The notes: generated from the sequence alone by a model not told the origin. 64,000 nucleotides of DNA from Siphonodentalium dalli (GCA_032622095.1 CP136065.1:247071474-247135473), one strand, 5' to 3'; shown: positions 45,771 to 57,420, counted from the stretch's first letter. Program-made: numbers and translations.

Positions 45771-46868
45771 TTGTACCTGTATATGTGTGATTATACCTGT
45801 ATATGTGTAATTGTACCTGTATATGTGTGATTATACCTGTATATGTGTGATTATACCTGTATATGTGTAATTGTACCTGTATATGTGTGATTATACCTGT
45901 ATATGTGTGATTATACCTCTATATGTGTGATTATACCTGTATATGTGTGATTATACCTGTATATATGTGATTATACCTGTATATGTGTGATTATACCTGT
46001 ATATGTGTAATTTTACCTGTATATGTGTAATTGTACCTGTATATGTGTGATTATACCTGTATATGTGTAATTATACCTGTATATGTGTGATTATACCTGT
46101 ATATGTGTAATTATACCTGCATATGTGTAATTATATCTGTGTATGTGTAATTATACATGTGTATGTGTGATTATACCTGTATATGTGTGATTATACCTGT
46201 ATATGTGTAATTATACCTGTATATGTGTGATTATACCTGTATATGTGTAATTATACCTGAATATGTGTAATTATACCTGTATATGTGTGTGATTATACCT
46301 GCATATGTGTAATTATACCTGTATATGTGAGATTATACCTGCATATGTGTAATTATACCGTATATGTGTGATTATACCTGTATATGTGTGATTATACCTG
46401 TATATGTGTAATTATACCTGTATCTGTGTGATTATGCCTGCATATGTGTAATTATACCTGTATATGTCTAATATACCTATATATGTGTGATTATACCTGC
46501 ATATGTGTAATTATACCTGTATATGTGTGATTATACCTGCATAAGTGTGATTATACATGTATATGTACGTTGTTACCTGTTGATGTGTGATTGTACCTGT
46601 ATATGTGTGATGATACCTGTATATGTACGTTGTTACCTGTTTATGTGTGATTATACCGGTATATGTGTGATTATACCGGTATATATGTGATGATACATAG
46701 GTATGTGGATGATACCTGTATATGTGTGATTATACCTGCATATGTGTGATTATACCTGTATATGTATGTTGTTACCTGTTTATGTGTGATTGTACCTGTA
46801 TATGTGTGATGATACCTGTATATGTACGTTGTTACCTGTTTATGTGTGATTATACCTGTATATATATA
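45771..46868 (+). repeat. 20-bp minisatellite, block 2
   Basis: About 54 units of tgattatacctgtatatgtg with variants (aattatacc, gattgtacc, tacgttgttacctgtttatg). It continues block 1, from which it was separated by the tandem-core element. Confidence 0.95.
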
Positions 46869-47600
46869 TATATACTAGAAGGTGACCCGACTTCGTCCGG
46901 GCTATTAAAAAACAAAATTTCAAGTCGATAGCTCCACCCGTTTCCGAGATCTGGTCTGCGCATGCGCGAAGCTGGCGTCGCACGGGCTCGGCGACCCGAT
47001 AAAATTCGTATCCGGGGCAAGATACATTCACATACCAAATTTCAAGTCTATAGCTCCACCCGTTTCCGAGATATATATATATTGCCCAATGTCATTTGCG
47101 GATACCTCGGCCGGTGATGAGTTAACGCGACATCGGCCGGTTAAGAGTTAAACGCGATCACGTCACGATCTGTTGACGGCGTAATATATTTACGGAATGT
47201 TTTTCGATGAGCGAAGCATGGTCCTGCGTTCTTCCCGATAATTAAGGTAGAAACTTTAAACGTACACAGGCGTGTGATACATCATTGGAAAGAGGAAGCG
47301 CCACAGAATCTAACCGTGCAAATTATATGACTGGCAATTTATTATTCGCGCTATATCGAATCGATTTGTGAGCACCGAACTGAAATATATTAGCGCAAAA
47401 CGGCGTAAAAACAGATTTGACCTCGGCACGTAAAAAGTTGACCTCGGATCTGAAAATTAATATGCCTATGCCACTTCCCGACCGATAGTACCCTCACATA
47501 CGAAGTTTCATCAAAATCAGGTCGGCCGTTTTCGTGTTCATCGCGATCACACAGACAGACACACACACACACACAAACAGATCTTCCAAAATATATAATA
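46869..47600 (-). repeat. Dispersed repeat with gctccacccgtttccgag and cacacagacagaca parts
   Basis: 46874-47070 is an inverted relative of the 16730-17110 unit (aatttcaagtcgatagctcc, gtatccggggcaagatacat). 47080-47590 is another segment (cggccggtgatgagttaacg, catacgaagtttcatcaaaa, gacagacacacacacac). No gene. Confidence 0.7.
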
Positions 47601-47946
47601 GATATATCCTTTATTTTTCCTCCGTTACATGAAGAGCTTATCAAACATTAAACATCATAATACAAATATTTACACAAGTGGGATGAACAGGTGAAGAAGA
47701 CATATACAAATGAATACATATTCAGACAGAAATCAAAGTCAGAGCGACAGACATACAATGTACATATACGCAGACAGCTATGTCGATTGGCAGGTATGCG
47801 GACACATGCAGGCGAACAGATATACATACATACACTGACGAGCGGATGGATGTACAGACATGTACGCAGTCATAGACACACACGCACGCCCCCCCCCCCA
47901 CACACACACACACATATATATATATACACACATATATATATACAGC

Positions 47947-47988
<42 letters not shown>

Positions 47989-48515
47989 TACATACAATAT
48001 ACATACACACACACACATACATATATACACATATATAAATGTGGACAGGGCAAGCACACACAAGCAAACATGCATGCATACGATCATATAATAATTCACT
48101 GCATGTAAAAGGACGTACATACGAGTATTCACACTCGGATGCAAACTTTCATTTAATCACAAGTTTTCGTAGCGTGTGTTTAATTTCAGTTACGAACATG
48201 TCTGAGTCTATCTGGAGATGATATCAATGATCCAACTTTGGAGCGAGGTACTTACCCGATGTGACAAACTAAGGTCCCCCAAGGTGTGGGGCCACTTTAT
48301 TTGCACATCAGCTAATGTATCACTAAGAAGTTGAACAGGTAATGCAAAAATTGTGGTTGTAGAGTGTCTCGCAAATTGATTGTCAACAAATATAAAATTA
48401 TATGCTTGAAGGTTGTTATTTACAGAATGTGCCAAGCAAATTAGCGTTACAACTATATGGATAATAAAGGGCACATGTAAAGGGAGTCCAGTTAAGGATT
48501 GACAAGCAGATTGCT
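47601..48515. other. Microsatellite-rich stretch and LINE 3' flank
   Basis: (CA)n and (TA)n microsatellites at about 47880-48040, with a poly-C run near 47888. Minus-strand sequence at 48200-48515 follows the LINE stop and is probably its 3' UTR. No independent gene. Confidence 0.55.
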
Positions 48516-48935
48516 ATATACGACGAGATTGATCTCCTTTGTATACTGGGACCACATCCCGTAGGAATTCCTCACCACGAAGAGCGAAAACTCGTTCAGG
48601 TTGAGTATTTGTCTCCTGATATCGTCAGACAGGATAGAAAGAAATACCATCACTTGGCCCTTCTGTGTGAGAGCATCAATGAATAAAATACATGGTATGC
48701 CGAAAACGTCAATTAACGAAAACCACATTTGGATTCTAGACTCTGAAGTCGAAGAGCAATCCAGTAAGGCATGCTCAACAATATCAACATAAACTTTCCC
48801 ACACAGTTTGCAATGTCCACATTCTGGGGAGGTACGTGTATGCAGGGCCAGAAGCTTCGCAGCAAGCAAGAATTTATGTTTTTCCTGTGGATGTGATCTA
48901 CAAGATCGCCAAAGAATAGATTTTGACATTATATT
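48516..48935 (-). pseudogene. LINE ORF2 C-terminal fragment
   Basis: Minus-strand frame: MSKSILWRSCRSHPQEKHK, FLLAAKLLALHTRTSPECGH, CKLCGKVYVDIVEHALLDC, ending in LVVYSNLLVNP and a stop near 48492. The C-x2-C...H-x4-C module is the zinc-knuckle-like motif after the reverse transcriptase domain in I/Jockey/CR1-type LINEs. It is truncated at 48935 by the minisatellite, which happens to stay open in this frame. No polymerase domain left. Confidence 0.75.
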
Positions 48936-48944
48936 ATGATGTGG

Positions 48945-50336
48945 ATGATACCTGTATATGTGTGATTGTACCTGTATATGTGTGATGATACATAGGTATG
49001 TGGATGATACCTGTATATGTGTGATTGTACCTGTATATGTGTGATTGTACCTGTATATGTGTGATTGTACCTGTATATGTGTGATGATACATAGGTACGT
49101 GGATGATACCTGTATATGTGTGATTGTACCTGTATATGTGTGATTGTACCTGTATATATGTGATGATACATAGGTACGTGGATGATACCTGTATATGTGT
49201 GATTGTACCTGTATATGTGTGATGATACATAGGTACGTGGATGATACCTGTATATGTGTGATTGTACCTGTATATGTGTGATTGTACCTGTATATGTGTG
49301 ATTGTACCTGTATATGTGTGATGATACATAGGTACGTGGATGATACCTGTATATGTGTGATTGTACCTGTATATGTGTGATTGTACCTGTATATGTGTGA
49401 TGATACATAGGTATGTGGATGATACCTGTATATGTGTGATTGTACCTGTATATGTGTGATTGTACCTGTATATGTGTGATTGTACCTGTATATGTGTGTG
49501 ATTGTACCTGTATATGTGTGATGATACATAGGTATGTGGATGATACCTGTATATGTGTGATTGTACCTGTATATGTGTGATTGTACCTGTATATATGTGA
49601 TTGTACCTGTATATGTGTGTGATTGTACCTGTATATGTGTGATGATACATAGGTACGTGGATGATACCTGTATATGTGTGATTGTACCTGTATATGTGTG
49701 ATTGTACCTGTATATGTGTGATGATACATAGGTATGTGGATGATACCTGTATATGTGTGATTGTACCTGTATATGTGTGATTGTACCTGTATATGTGTGA
49801 TTGTACCTGTATATGTGTGTGATTGTACCTGTATATGTGTGATGATACATAGGTACGTGGATGATACCTGTATATGTGTGATTGTACCTGTATATGTGTG
49901 ATTGTACCTGTATATGTGTGTGATTGTACCTGTATATGTGTGATGATACATAGGTACGTGGATGATACATGTATATGTGTGTGATTGTACCTGTATATGT
50001 GTGATTGTACCTGTATATGTGTGTGATTGTACCTGTATATGTGTGATGATACATAGGTACGTGGATGATACCTGTATATGTGTGATTGTACCTGTATATG
50101 TGTGATTGTACCTGTATATGTGTGATTATACCTGTATATGTGTGTGATTGTACCTGTATATGTGTGATTGTACCTGTATATGTGTGTGATTGTACCTGTA
50201 TATGTGTGATGATACATAGGTACGTGGATGATACCTGTATATGTGTGATGATACATAGGTATGTGGATGATACCTGTATATGTGTGATTGTACCTGTATA
50301 TGTGTGATGATACATAGGTATGTGGATGATACCTGT
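48945..50336 (+). repeat. 20-bp minisatellite, block 3, with higher-order units
   Basis: Units of tgattgtacctgtatatgtg are grouped into higher-order repeats of about 70-190 bp by a marker unit gatgatacataggtacgtgg (about 17 occurrences). Some units are 22 bp (gtgtgtgat). The minus strand has no stop in two frames over most of the array, giving long spurious ORFs. Confidence 0.95.
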
Positions 50337-50539
50337 CTAGGCGATGGTGGTGCAGGTTTGAACCTGGACATGGCGAATATAGGAACCAAATTTCAAGCTT
50401 GATCTGAGTTAAGGGACAACTCAGTGTGCCATTCTGATCGATACATGGCCATTTCGATAAGAAATGAGAATTTGATCACGCTCACTGAAACAAACACATT
50501 TGAACACTCATACTGAGTCCATGGCTCTATAAATCTGTA

Positions 50540-50727
50540 TATATGATTATACCTGCATATGTGTGATGATACCTCTATATGTCTGATGATACCTCTATAT
50601 GTGTGATGATACCTCTATATGTGTGATGATACCTCTATATGTGTGATGATACCTCTATATATGTGATGATACCTCTATATGTGTGATGATACCTCTATAT
50701 GTGTGATGATACCTCTATATGTGTGTG
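50540..50727 (+). repeat. 20-bp minisatellite, block 4
   Basis: About nine copies of the variant tgatgatacctctatatgtg, separated from block 3 by 200 bp of other sequence that contains a ggtttgaacct (B-box-like) phrase near 50355. Confidence 0.93.
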
Positions 50728-50781
50728 AAATCTATGTTCGGTCTCATTAATTGGTGCATTTATTTAATATAGTCTTTAAAG

Positions 50782-50898
50782 GAGCAAATTACAAAGAATT
50801 TGAACACTCGGAAGAAAGACGACAATGAGAAGTGGAAGGAGCTGTTTGATTACCTCGCTCAGCTTGCTTATGATGGCGGCAGGATGCTCAATTACTGG
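50782..50898 (+). CDS. Host gene exon 11, residues 765-803
   Basis: Acceptor atatagtctttaaag, donor TACTGG|GTGTGT. Encodes EQITKNLNTRKKDDNEKWKE and LFDYLAQLAYDGGRMLNYW. Helical. Phase 0 at both ends, so it could be skipped without frameshift. The acceptor is weak. Confidence 0.8.
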
Positions 50899-51055
50899 GT
50901 GTGTATTCCTAACTTACGATGGCGGCAGGGCGCTCAATTACTGGGTGTGTATTCCTAGTTTACGATGGCAGCAGGGCACTCAATTATTTGGTGTGTGTTC
51001 CTAGCTTATGATGGCGGCAGGGTGCTCAATTACTTTGTGTGTATTCCTAGCTTAC
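50862..51055 (+). repeat. Tandem copies of the exon-11 donor edge
   Basis: cttatgatggcggcaggatg plus ctcaattactgg and gtgtgtattcctaac (exon end plus donor) is followed by three copies of ~57 bp with few changes (acgatggcggcagggcgctc). AG to GT distance is 16 nt, so these would not keep phase. Confidence 0.9.
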
Positions 51056-51549
51056 TTCATATGGCATCAGCTGAAAGGTAATGATCAAAATGTAATGTGA
51101 CATGCTCGTAGTATGCCACAAAGTTTGCAATCTGCAACTGATGATTTTTTGGAAAGGATTACGTATGTTTTACCTCAGAATTCATAATTCTTCTACAGCG
51201 ATGAGTGGGAAGGTGTCAAAGAACTGTCAAAGTATGATTTGAATTTCATTTATATTTGCAACCACTGTTGGGAAAAGCTATGATTGGCTGTTATTTTGGG
51301 CATCAGCCAATCAGATTGTGAGAATCTTAGAAGGCTAAAGTGACAACTACTAAAAAGTGTGCAACGAACGAAACCAAATGCTGGTCAGGAGTAATTAGAT
51401 ATCTTAAGGGCTAAATTATCGACTGCCAAAAAGTATAGAACAAATTAAACGGATCATGTTCAGGAGTAATTAAATATTTGACCCAAAAATAAATCAACAT
51501 GCCTTGTCTCGTGGTGCTATTCCTATTATTTACTTTTCGGTTGTTTCAG

Positions 51550-51750
51550 AGTATTGTAAGTCATGTGAACACACTCCTTGGCAAACTAAAGAGTGAAAAG
51601 GAGAAAGACAAAGTCAAAGATGAGAAAAAATATCTCCGAGATAAATTGAAGGATTTCAGTACCTTCAAACCGGAGGTAGATTACAATCAGCAATATGGGA
51701 AAACGCTCTTCGTGCAGCTAAATGAAATCAACTTTGAGCGAGTCAATTTC
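51550..51750 (+). CDS. Host gene exon 12, residues 804-870
   Basis: Acceptor acttttcggttgtttcag, donor AATTTC|GTAAGT. Encodes SIVSHVNTLLGKLKSEKEKD, then a lysine/glutamate-rich stretch (KVKDEKKYLRDKLKDFSTF) likely to be coiled or helical, then YGKTLFVQLNEINFERVNF. Phase 0 at both ends. Confidence 0.88.
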
Positions 51751-51795
51751 GTAAGTATATATTATTACCACATTTCAGGGCATTACCCCTGAATT

Positions 51796-52153
51796 AACCA
51801 TTTCTATACTTAATACTCATAATCGAGTAGTTACCTTATTAACCATTTCTATACTTAATACTCATTTATGAGTAGTTACCTTATTAACCATTTCTATACT
51901 TAATACTCATTAATGAGTAGTTACCTTATTAACCATTTCTATACTTAATACTCATTGATGAGTAGTTACCTTATTAGGAAATATTCAGATAATAAGTTCA
52001 ACAAACGAACATTTCCCTCCAATAAATATGACTCCTTCTGCACTTTTATTATCTGTCATCTGCTTATTTTTCCCAAACTCCCCTCCAGATGGATATTAGA
52101 CCACTCCAATGTCTACTTTGAGTGAGTGGGAGAATCCATTCAGTATAGAAAAG
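51796..52153. mobile_element. TTAA-type MITE with amplified left terminus
   Basis: Left ccatttctatacttaatact is repeated four times in tandem (51798-51975). The right end is cattcagtatagaaaagg followed by ttaa. Same family as 20447 and 33916. Begins 45 bp after the exon-12 donor. Confidence 0.8.
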
Positions 52154-52244
52154 GTTAAAAGTATTACCAGAGTTTTATTGGCATGATGAAACGTTATAAT
52201 GCCCTGCTGTTGCAGGTTGATAATGAAATTTTCACACAATCACA

Positions 52245-52370
52245 GCGCATCCCCCCTACTTTAAGGATGATGTCCACAAAGGGTGAATTTAGTGATCTTA
52301 TCCTGCATAGCGAGCTAGCATCACCAAATTTACCCTCTGTGGGACCTCATTCTGCATGGCCTCATCTGCC
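52245..52370. mobile_element. Decayed CAAGCC-family MITE fragment
   Basis: gggtgaatttagtgatctta and gctagcatcaccaaatttac match one module of the family; the termini are lost. Confidence 0.6.
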
Positions 52371-52671
52371 ATGAGGGACATTGACTCAGATTGAAGTTGT
52401 GATGTACACCCATTGGGAACCTCAATTATGCAATGTGTCTGCTAATTTGGGATAAAAAGAAACTAAACTAAAAAAGAAAAATAATCTATGTGATGAGGTT
52501 TGAAATTTGATAATAAAGAAACTTTCCAGAGAAGATGAGGCCTAAGCAGAATGTTATATTAAAGGGGTGACAGGAAGACGGCCTGTACTGGCCATGCCAC
52601 CCCTGCACATGTAAATCTGTACACATATAATTATATACTACTGTATTGCATAAATGTGCAAATAAACATTC

Positions 52672-52797
52672 AAACATGGGGTCCCCAGATGGCGAATTTA
52701 GTGATGCTAGCCCGCTATGCGGGATAGCGTCACTAAATTCATCCTCTGGGGACCTCATTCTGCAAATGACAGGCACACTAAACTCAGGCTTGATTAT
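52672..52797. mobile_element. CAAGCC-family MITE, left end lost
   Basis: ggggtccccagatggcgaat / ctctggggacctcattctgc inverted module with right end actcaggcttg. Left terminus absent. Confidence 0.7.
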
Positions 52798-52906
52798 TAG
52801 AAAACTTAATGGGCAACTTTCTGGTATTTCGCATATCAACATACAGAATGACGCCATGTCTGTTATTTCTCTCTGACAGAATTGTTCATTTTGTATTTTA
52901 TGTTAA

Positions 52907-53298
52907 CCCTTTACCCAACAAACCGGCCAAAACCGGCCAAATAAAGCTTCAACAGCCTAAAATATCTTCGGTCTGTCTCAATAGAACCATACAAATATGG
53001 ATATCATTGGAACCGGCTCCTTGACCACATTGTGATAGTTACAGTTATGCCCTGTGCCAATGCATTCTCTTATATATGCGAGTCGACCATAGGTCGCCTC
53101 GCATATATAAGAGAATGCATTGGCCTAAAAAAAATCCTTTTTTAACACTTTTTACCATTTTTTCTTACATTCTTTAACAATTTTATAATTTTTAATGTGT
53201 TAAGCCAATGCATTCTCTTATATATGCGAGGCGACCTATGGTCGACTCGCATATATAAGAGAATGCATTGGCACAGGGCTCTTCTGTTGGGTAAAGGG
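52907..53298. mobile_element. TTAA-flanked MITE, CCCTTTACCCAACA family, copy 4
   Basis: TTAA at 52903-52906 and 53299-53302; complete, with two hairpins and the unique left arm (aaagcttcaacagcctaaaa). Confidence 0.92.
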
Positions 53299-53490
53299 TT
53301 AAAGGGACCCAAGTGGGTAAATGTGCAAAAAATTTAAAATTTGTTTTAAAACATTACCACCATTAAAACTTCTTATATTATATTAATTATTGATAGTTCT
53401 CAAATAACACAAGTTCTCGCATTGAAACCATTGTTATGTAAATAAAGCAGCGATTTGTCAACAAACATCACTAATTATGCAGTGATTTAA

Positions 53491-53873
53491 CCCTTTACCC
53501 AACAGAACGGCCCTGTGCCAATGCATTCTCTTATATATGCGAGTCGACCATAGGTTGCCTCGCATATATAAGAGAATGCATTGGCTTAACACATTAAAAA
53601 TTATAAAATTGTTAAAGAATGTAAGAAAAAGTGTTAAAAAAAGATTTTTTTTTAGGCCAATGCATTCTCTTATATATGCGAGGCGACCTATGGTCGACTC
53701 GCATATATAAGAGAATGCATTGGCACAGGGCATAACTGTAACCATCACAATGTGGTCAAGGAGCCGGTTCCAATGATATCCATATTTGTATGGTTCTATT
53801 GAGACAGACCGAAGATATTTTAGGCTGTTGAAGCTTTATTTGGCCGGTTTTGGCCGGTTTGTTGGGTAAAGGG
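53491..53873. mobile_element. TTAA-flanked MITE, CCCTTTACCCAACA family, copy 5
   Basis: TTAA at 53487-53490 and 53874-53877; complete, inverted relative to copy 4 and 190 bp away, so the pair forms a large inverted repeat. Confidence 0.92.
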
Positions 53874-54098
53874 TTAATATATTGTATTCTGAATGTGATT
53901 TCAGAATATTTTTCAGTGCTTGGACCCTCATCATTGTTTCAAGTTTTGGTTAAACTTTGGTTTCTTATTGGACCTTTATCATTAATTCCACTGTAACAGT
54001 AATGTGACAGGGGTTTTGATATGTTAAATCTCGTTGTTGGAGTTATTAATGAAAATAAGGACAAATTCAATCTATTTATTCATACACTTGTTGATAAT

Positions 54099-54352
54099 CA
54101 AGCCTTTAAATAGGGTGTCTGTCATTTGCAGAATGAGGTCCCCAGAGGGTGAATTTAGTGATGCTACCCCGCATAGCAGGCTAGCATCACCAAATTCACC
54201 CTCTGGGAACCTCATTCTGCTGAGGTGTAAGCAGAATGAAGTCCCCAGAGGGTGAATTTGGTGATGCTAGCCCGCTATGTGGGGTAGCATCACTAAATTC
54301 ACCCTCTGGGGACCTCATTCTGCAAATGACAGACACCCTATTTCAAGGCTTG
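54099..54352. mobile_element. CAAGCC-family MITE, copy 3
   Basis: Ends CAAGCCTTTAAATAG and CTATTTCAAGGCTTG, exact 8-bp duplication ttgataat (54091-54098, 54353-54360). Two inverted modules, as in the copy at 28737. Confidence 0.93.
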
Positions 54353-54465
54353 TTGATAATAGTTGTTTTACAGACTTTGATGTTAATTCGCATCAATTTT
54401 GAAGGACTTTAACATGTTTTTATTAAGCTTTGGTATGCGATAAATTGATTGAGAGTATAATGCAG

Positions 54466-54522
54466 CTCATCACTGAATTGAATTGTAACTGTGGGGACAC
54501 AAAATCAAAAACGATTCCATCC
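54466..54522 (+). CDS. Possible 57-nt cassette exon between exons 12 and 13
   Basis: Bounded by AG (gtataatgcag) and a good donor CATCC|GTAAGA. Phase 0 at both ends, as required by exons 12 and 13. Encodes LITELNCNCGDTKSKTIPS. The polypyrimidine tract is poor. The frame is open on both sides (54430-54711), so this could be chance. Confidence 0.3.
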
Positions 54523-54635
54523 GTAAGAATGAATAAAGATTTGAAATTTAATTTGATTAATATAATCACATGGCCCTACTCTTCTGCCATGGAGATAAGA
54601 AAGGTATCACTGATCTTCTGTTTTTTTTTCTCCAG

Positions 54636-54790
54636 TTTTTCGACTGCAGTTCTGCAGAAAGTTTCCAGAATCACGAACATTTCACACCATCCGCCGGAAT
54701 TTATGAGATGAGGTCCGTTTGTCCAAATCAGAGGAACAACAAGATACCTGGCAGCGTGATGTGGCTAGCATATGGGTACCTAGCAAACAC
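54636..54790 (+). CDS. Host gene exon 13, residues 871-921
   Basis: Acceptor tgtttttttttctccag, donor AACAC|GTGAGT. Encodes FFDCSSAESFQNHEHFTPSA, GIYEMRSVCPNQRNNKIPG and SVMWLAYGYLANT. Beta-rich beginning of the possible propeller. The last two bases join A of exon 14 to give threonine. Confidence 0.88.
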
Positions 54791-56220
54791 GTGAGTTTAA
54801 CAATCAAGATAGATAGATACAGTACAACAAGATACCTGGCAGTGTGATGTGGCTAGCATATGGGTACCTAGCAAACACGTGAGTTTAACAATCAAGATAG
54901 ATAGATACAGTACAACAAGATACCTGGCAGTGTGATGTGGCTAGCATATGGGTACCTAGCAAACACGTGAGTTTAACAATCAAGATAGATAGATACAGTA
55001 CAACAAGATACCTGGCAGTGTGATGTGGCTAGCATATGGGTACCTAGCAAACACGTGAGTTTTCAATCAAGATAGATAGATACAGTACAACAAGATACCT
55101 GGCAGTGTGATGTGGCTAGCATATGGGTACCTAGCAAACACGTGAGTTTTATACTAGCAGCGTGATGTGGCTAGCATATGGGTACCTAGCAAACATGTGA
55201 GTTTTATACTAGCAGCGTGATGTGGCTAGCATATGGGTACCTAGCAAACACGTGAGTTTTATACTGGCAGCGTGATGTGGCTAGCATACGGGTACCTAGC
55301 AAACACGTGAGTTTTACCTGGCAGCGTGATGTGGCTAGCATATGGGTACCTAGCAAACACGTGAGTTTAACAATCAAGATAGATAGATACAGTACAACAA
55401 GATACCTGGCAGTGTGATGTGGCTAGCATATGGGTACCTAGCAAACACGTGAGTTTTCAATCAAGATAGATAGATACAGTACAACAAGATACCTGGCAGT
55501 GTGATGTGGCTAGCATATGGGTACCTAGCAAACACGTGAGTTTTATACTAGCAGCGTGATGTGGCTAGCATATGGGTACCTAGCAAACACGTGAGTTTTA
55601 TACTAGCAGCGTGATGTGGCTAGCATATGGGTACCTAGCAAACACGTGAGTTTTATACTGGCAGCGTGATGTGGCTAGCATACGGGTACCTAGCAAACAC
55701 GTGAGTTTTACCTGGCAGCGTGATGTGGCTAGCATATGGGTACCTAGCAAACACGTGAGTTTTCAATCAAGATAGATAGATACAGTACAACAAGATACCT
55801 GGCAGCGTGATGTGGCTAGCATATGGGTACCTAGCAAACACGTGAGTTTTCAATCAAGATAGATAGATACAGTAGATACCTGGCAGCGTGATGTGGCTAG
55901 CATATGGGTACCTAGCAAACACGTGAGTTTTCAATCAAGATAGATAGATACAGTACAACAAGATACCTGGCAGTGTGATGTGGCTAGCATATGGGTACCT
56001 AGCAAACACGTGAGTTTTCAATCAAGATAGATAGATACAGTACAACAAGATACCTGGCAGTGTGATGTGGCTAGCATATGGGTACCTAGCAAACACGTGA
56101 GTTTTCAATCAAGATAGATAGATACAGTACAACAAGATACCTGGCAGCGTGATGTGGCTAGCATATGGGTACCTAGCAAACACGTGAGTTTTCAATCAAG
56201 ATAGATAGATACAGTAGATA
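54745..56220 (+). repeat. Twenty-copy array of the exon-13 donor edge, with 36-nt in-phase mini-exon candidates
   Basis: Unit: gatacctggcagcgtgatgt, ggctagcatatgggtaccta, gcaaacacgtgagttt and a spacer with (gata)n, in two spacer types arranged as higher-order repeats. Counting the real exon end, 20 units carry the intact GTGAGT donor. From each CAG to each GT is 36 nt (first extra one 54843-54878), which keeps phase and encodes TVMWLAYGYLAN with no stop. The exonic part is almost invariant between copies. Confidence 0.92.
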
Positions 56221-56376
56221 ATTTATTGGCAAAATGCTACATGTTCAATATAATTTGGCAGTATACAAATTTGTGATATAATGTGATAATATATACCGCA
56301 ATGATACAAAGTAATGCTCAGACATAAAGCTTTTGCCTGGAATGGACATTGCCATGGTCTGGACTGTCTTCCTGCA

Positions 56377-56759
56377 CAGGGACCAGCCTAGGGGGCGACG
56401 TGGGCGAAATGGTCGCCCTGTGTGGCTGCAAGTCGCCCTGAAATGACGTCAGGGAGAAGTGGATGTCTCCCTAAAAAAAAAAAAAAAAAAAAATTTTTTA
56501 GTTAAATTTTTAATCTCCCTGAAAATTTGGTGACTGGATGATCTACTGCTCAGCATAACACTTCCAGTTTATCCTCACCCATGTAGAAAATCTATTGTGG
56601 ACATAATAACAGCTAAAACAATCAGTTCTAATCAATAGTTACTAGCGACAAATAGTCGCACTAACGTTCCACTTCTCCCTGGTAAGCGCCCACTTCTCCT
56701 TATTTTTCCAAGAGGGAGAAGTCACTTCTCCCTATATTTTGACCCTAGGCTGGTCCCTG
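56377..56759. mobile_element. hAT-type MITE, CAGGGACCAGCC ends
   Basis: Ends CAGGGACCAGCCTAGG and CCTAGGCTGGTCCCTG. Flanks ttcctgca / ttcctgcc (7 of 8). Same family as 36924-37804. Contains a poly-A tract near 56475. Confidence 0.88.
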
Positions 56760-56845
56760 TTCCTGCCTATCCCAACTACCATCTAGATTATACTCTGACC
56801 TTTGTAGCACGTTATTGTACTCAAATGTGTGCAAGTACTAATTAT

Positions 56846-57420
56846 TAGCTCAACTTGAAGTCAAGTTTGAGCTATTGCTATGGGTTGGCATATGTCTGTG
56901 TGTCCATTTCTCAACAGTTTTCTTTGGCACACCATACAGGTCACTTCCCTCATTCGATCGTCACCTCTGGATGGAAGCCATTGATTTTTTTCCCAAATTC
57001 ATAAAAAAACATGGCCACAACAGCCATCTTAGATTTAAAATTTGTTTCCGTCGGCACACCCTGTAGCCGAATTTATTGGAGAAATCTTTTGAAATTTTAC
57101 AGCAATATTTAGCATCACCTCTAGATGGGAGCTATCATATTTTTTTAATTTTCGATAAAACAAAGCATGGCTGTCAGCAACCAACTTGGACTTTACTCTT
57201 TGTATGACTAAATCTTTCGGCACACCATACAGGCCACATTCCTCATCCGATCATCACCAAACTTCATATGGATCTTCGGGGTGACCTTTAGATGGGAGTG
57301 ATAAATTTTGTTCAAAATTCATTGAAATAAATGGAGTCAGCAGCCATCTTTGTTTCAAATTTGAATCCGTTTGCACGCCCTGCCCCCGAGTTTATCAGTT
57401 TTGAAAATTGACATGCATGT
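56846..57420 (+). mobile_element. AGCTCAACTT-hairpin element with ~160-190 bp cores
   Basis: Left hairpin tagctcaacttgaa / ttcaagtttgagcta-like, tgtctgtgtgtccatttctc segment, then about three cores with cttcggcacaccatacaggc, catcaccaaacttcatatgg and cagccatctt. Same family as 18896 and, inverted, 3790. Confidence 0.78.

Noticed and set aside
47691-48144. ORFs of 69-140 codons on both strands
   Set aside because: Simple CA/TA microsatellites read as THTHIYIY/VCVYIYI; no coding signal.
48929-50315. Long minus-strand ORFs of 340-607 codons
   Set aside because: They are readings of the 20-bp minisatellite, with periodic HTYTG/THIQVQS sequence in more than one frame. Only the LINE tail at 48516-48935 is protein-like.
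50338-50390. Possible tRNA-derived SINE (B-box-like ggtttgaacct)
   Set aside because: No A box, no clover-leaf and no tail; a single short match is not enough.
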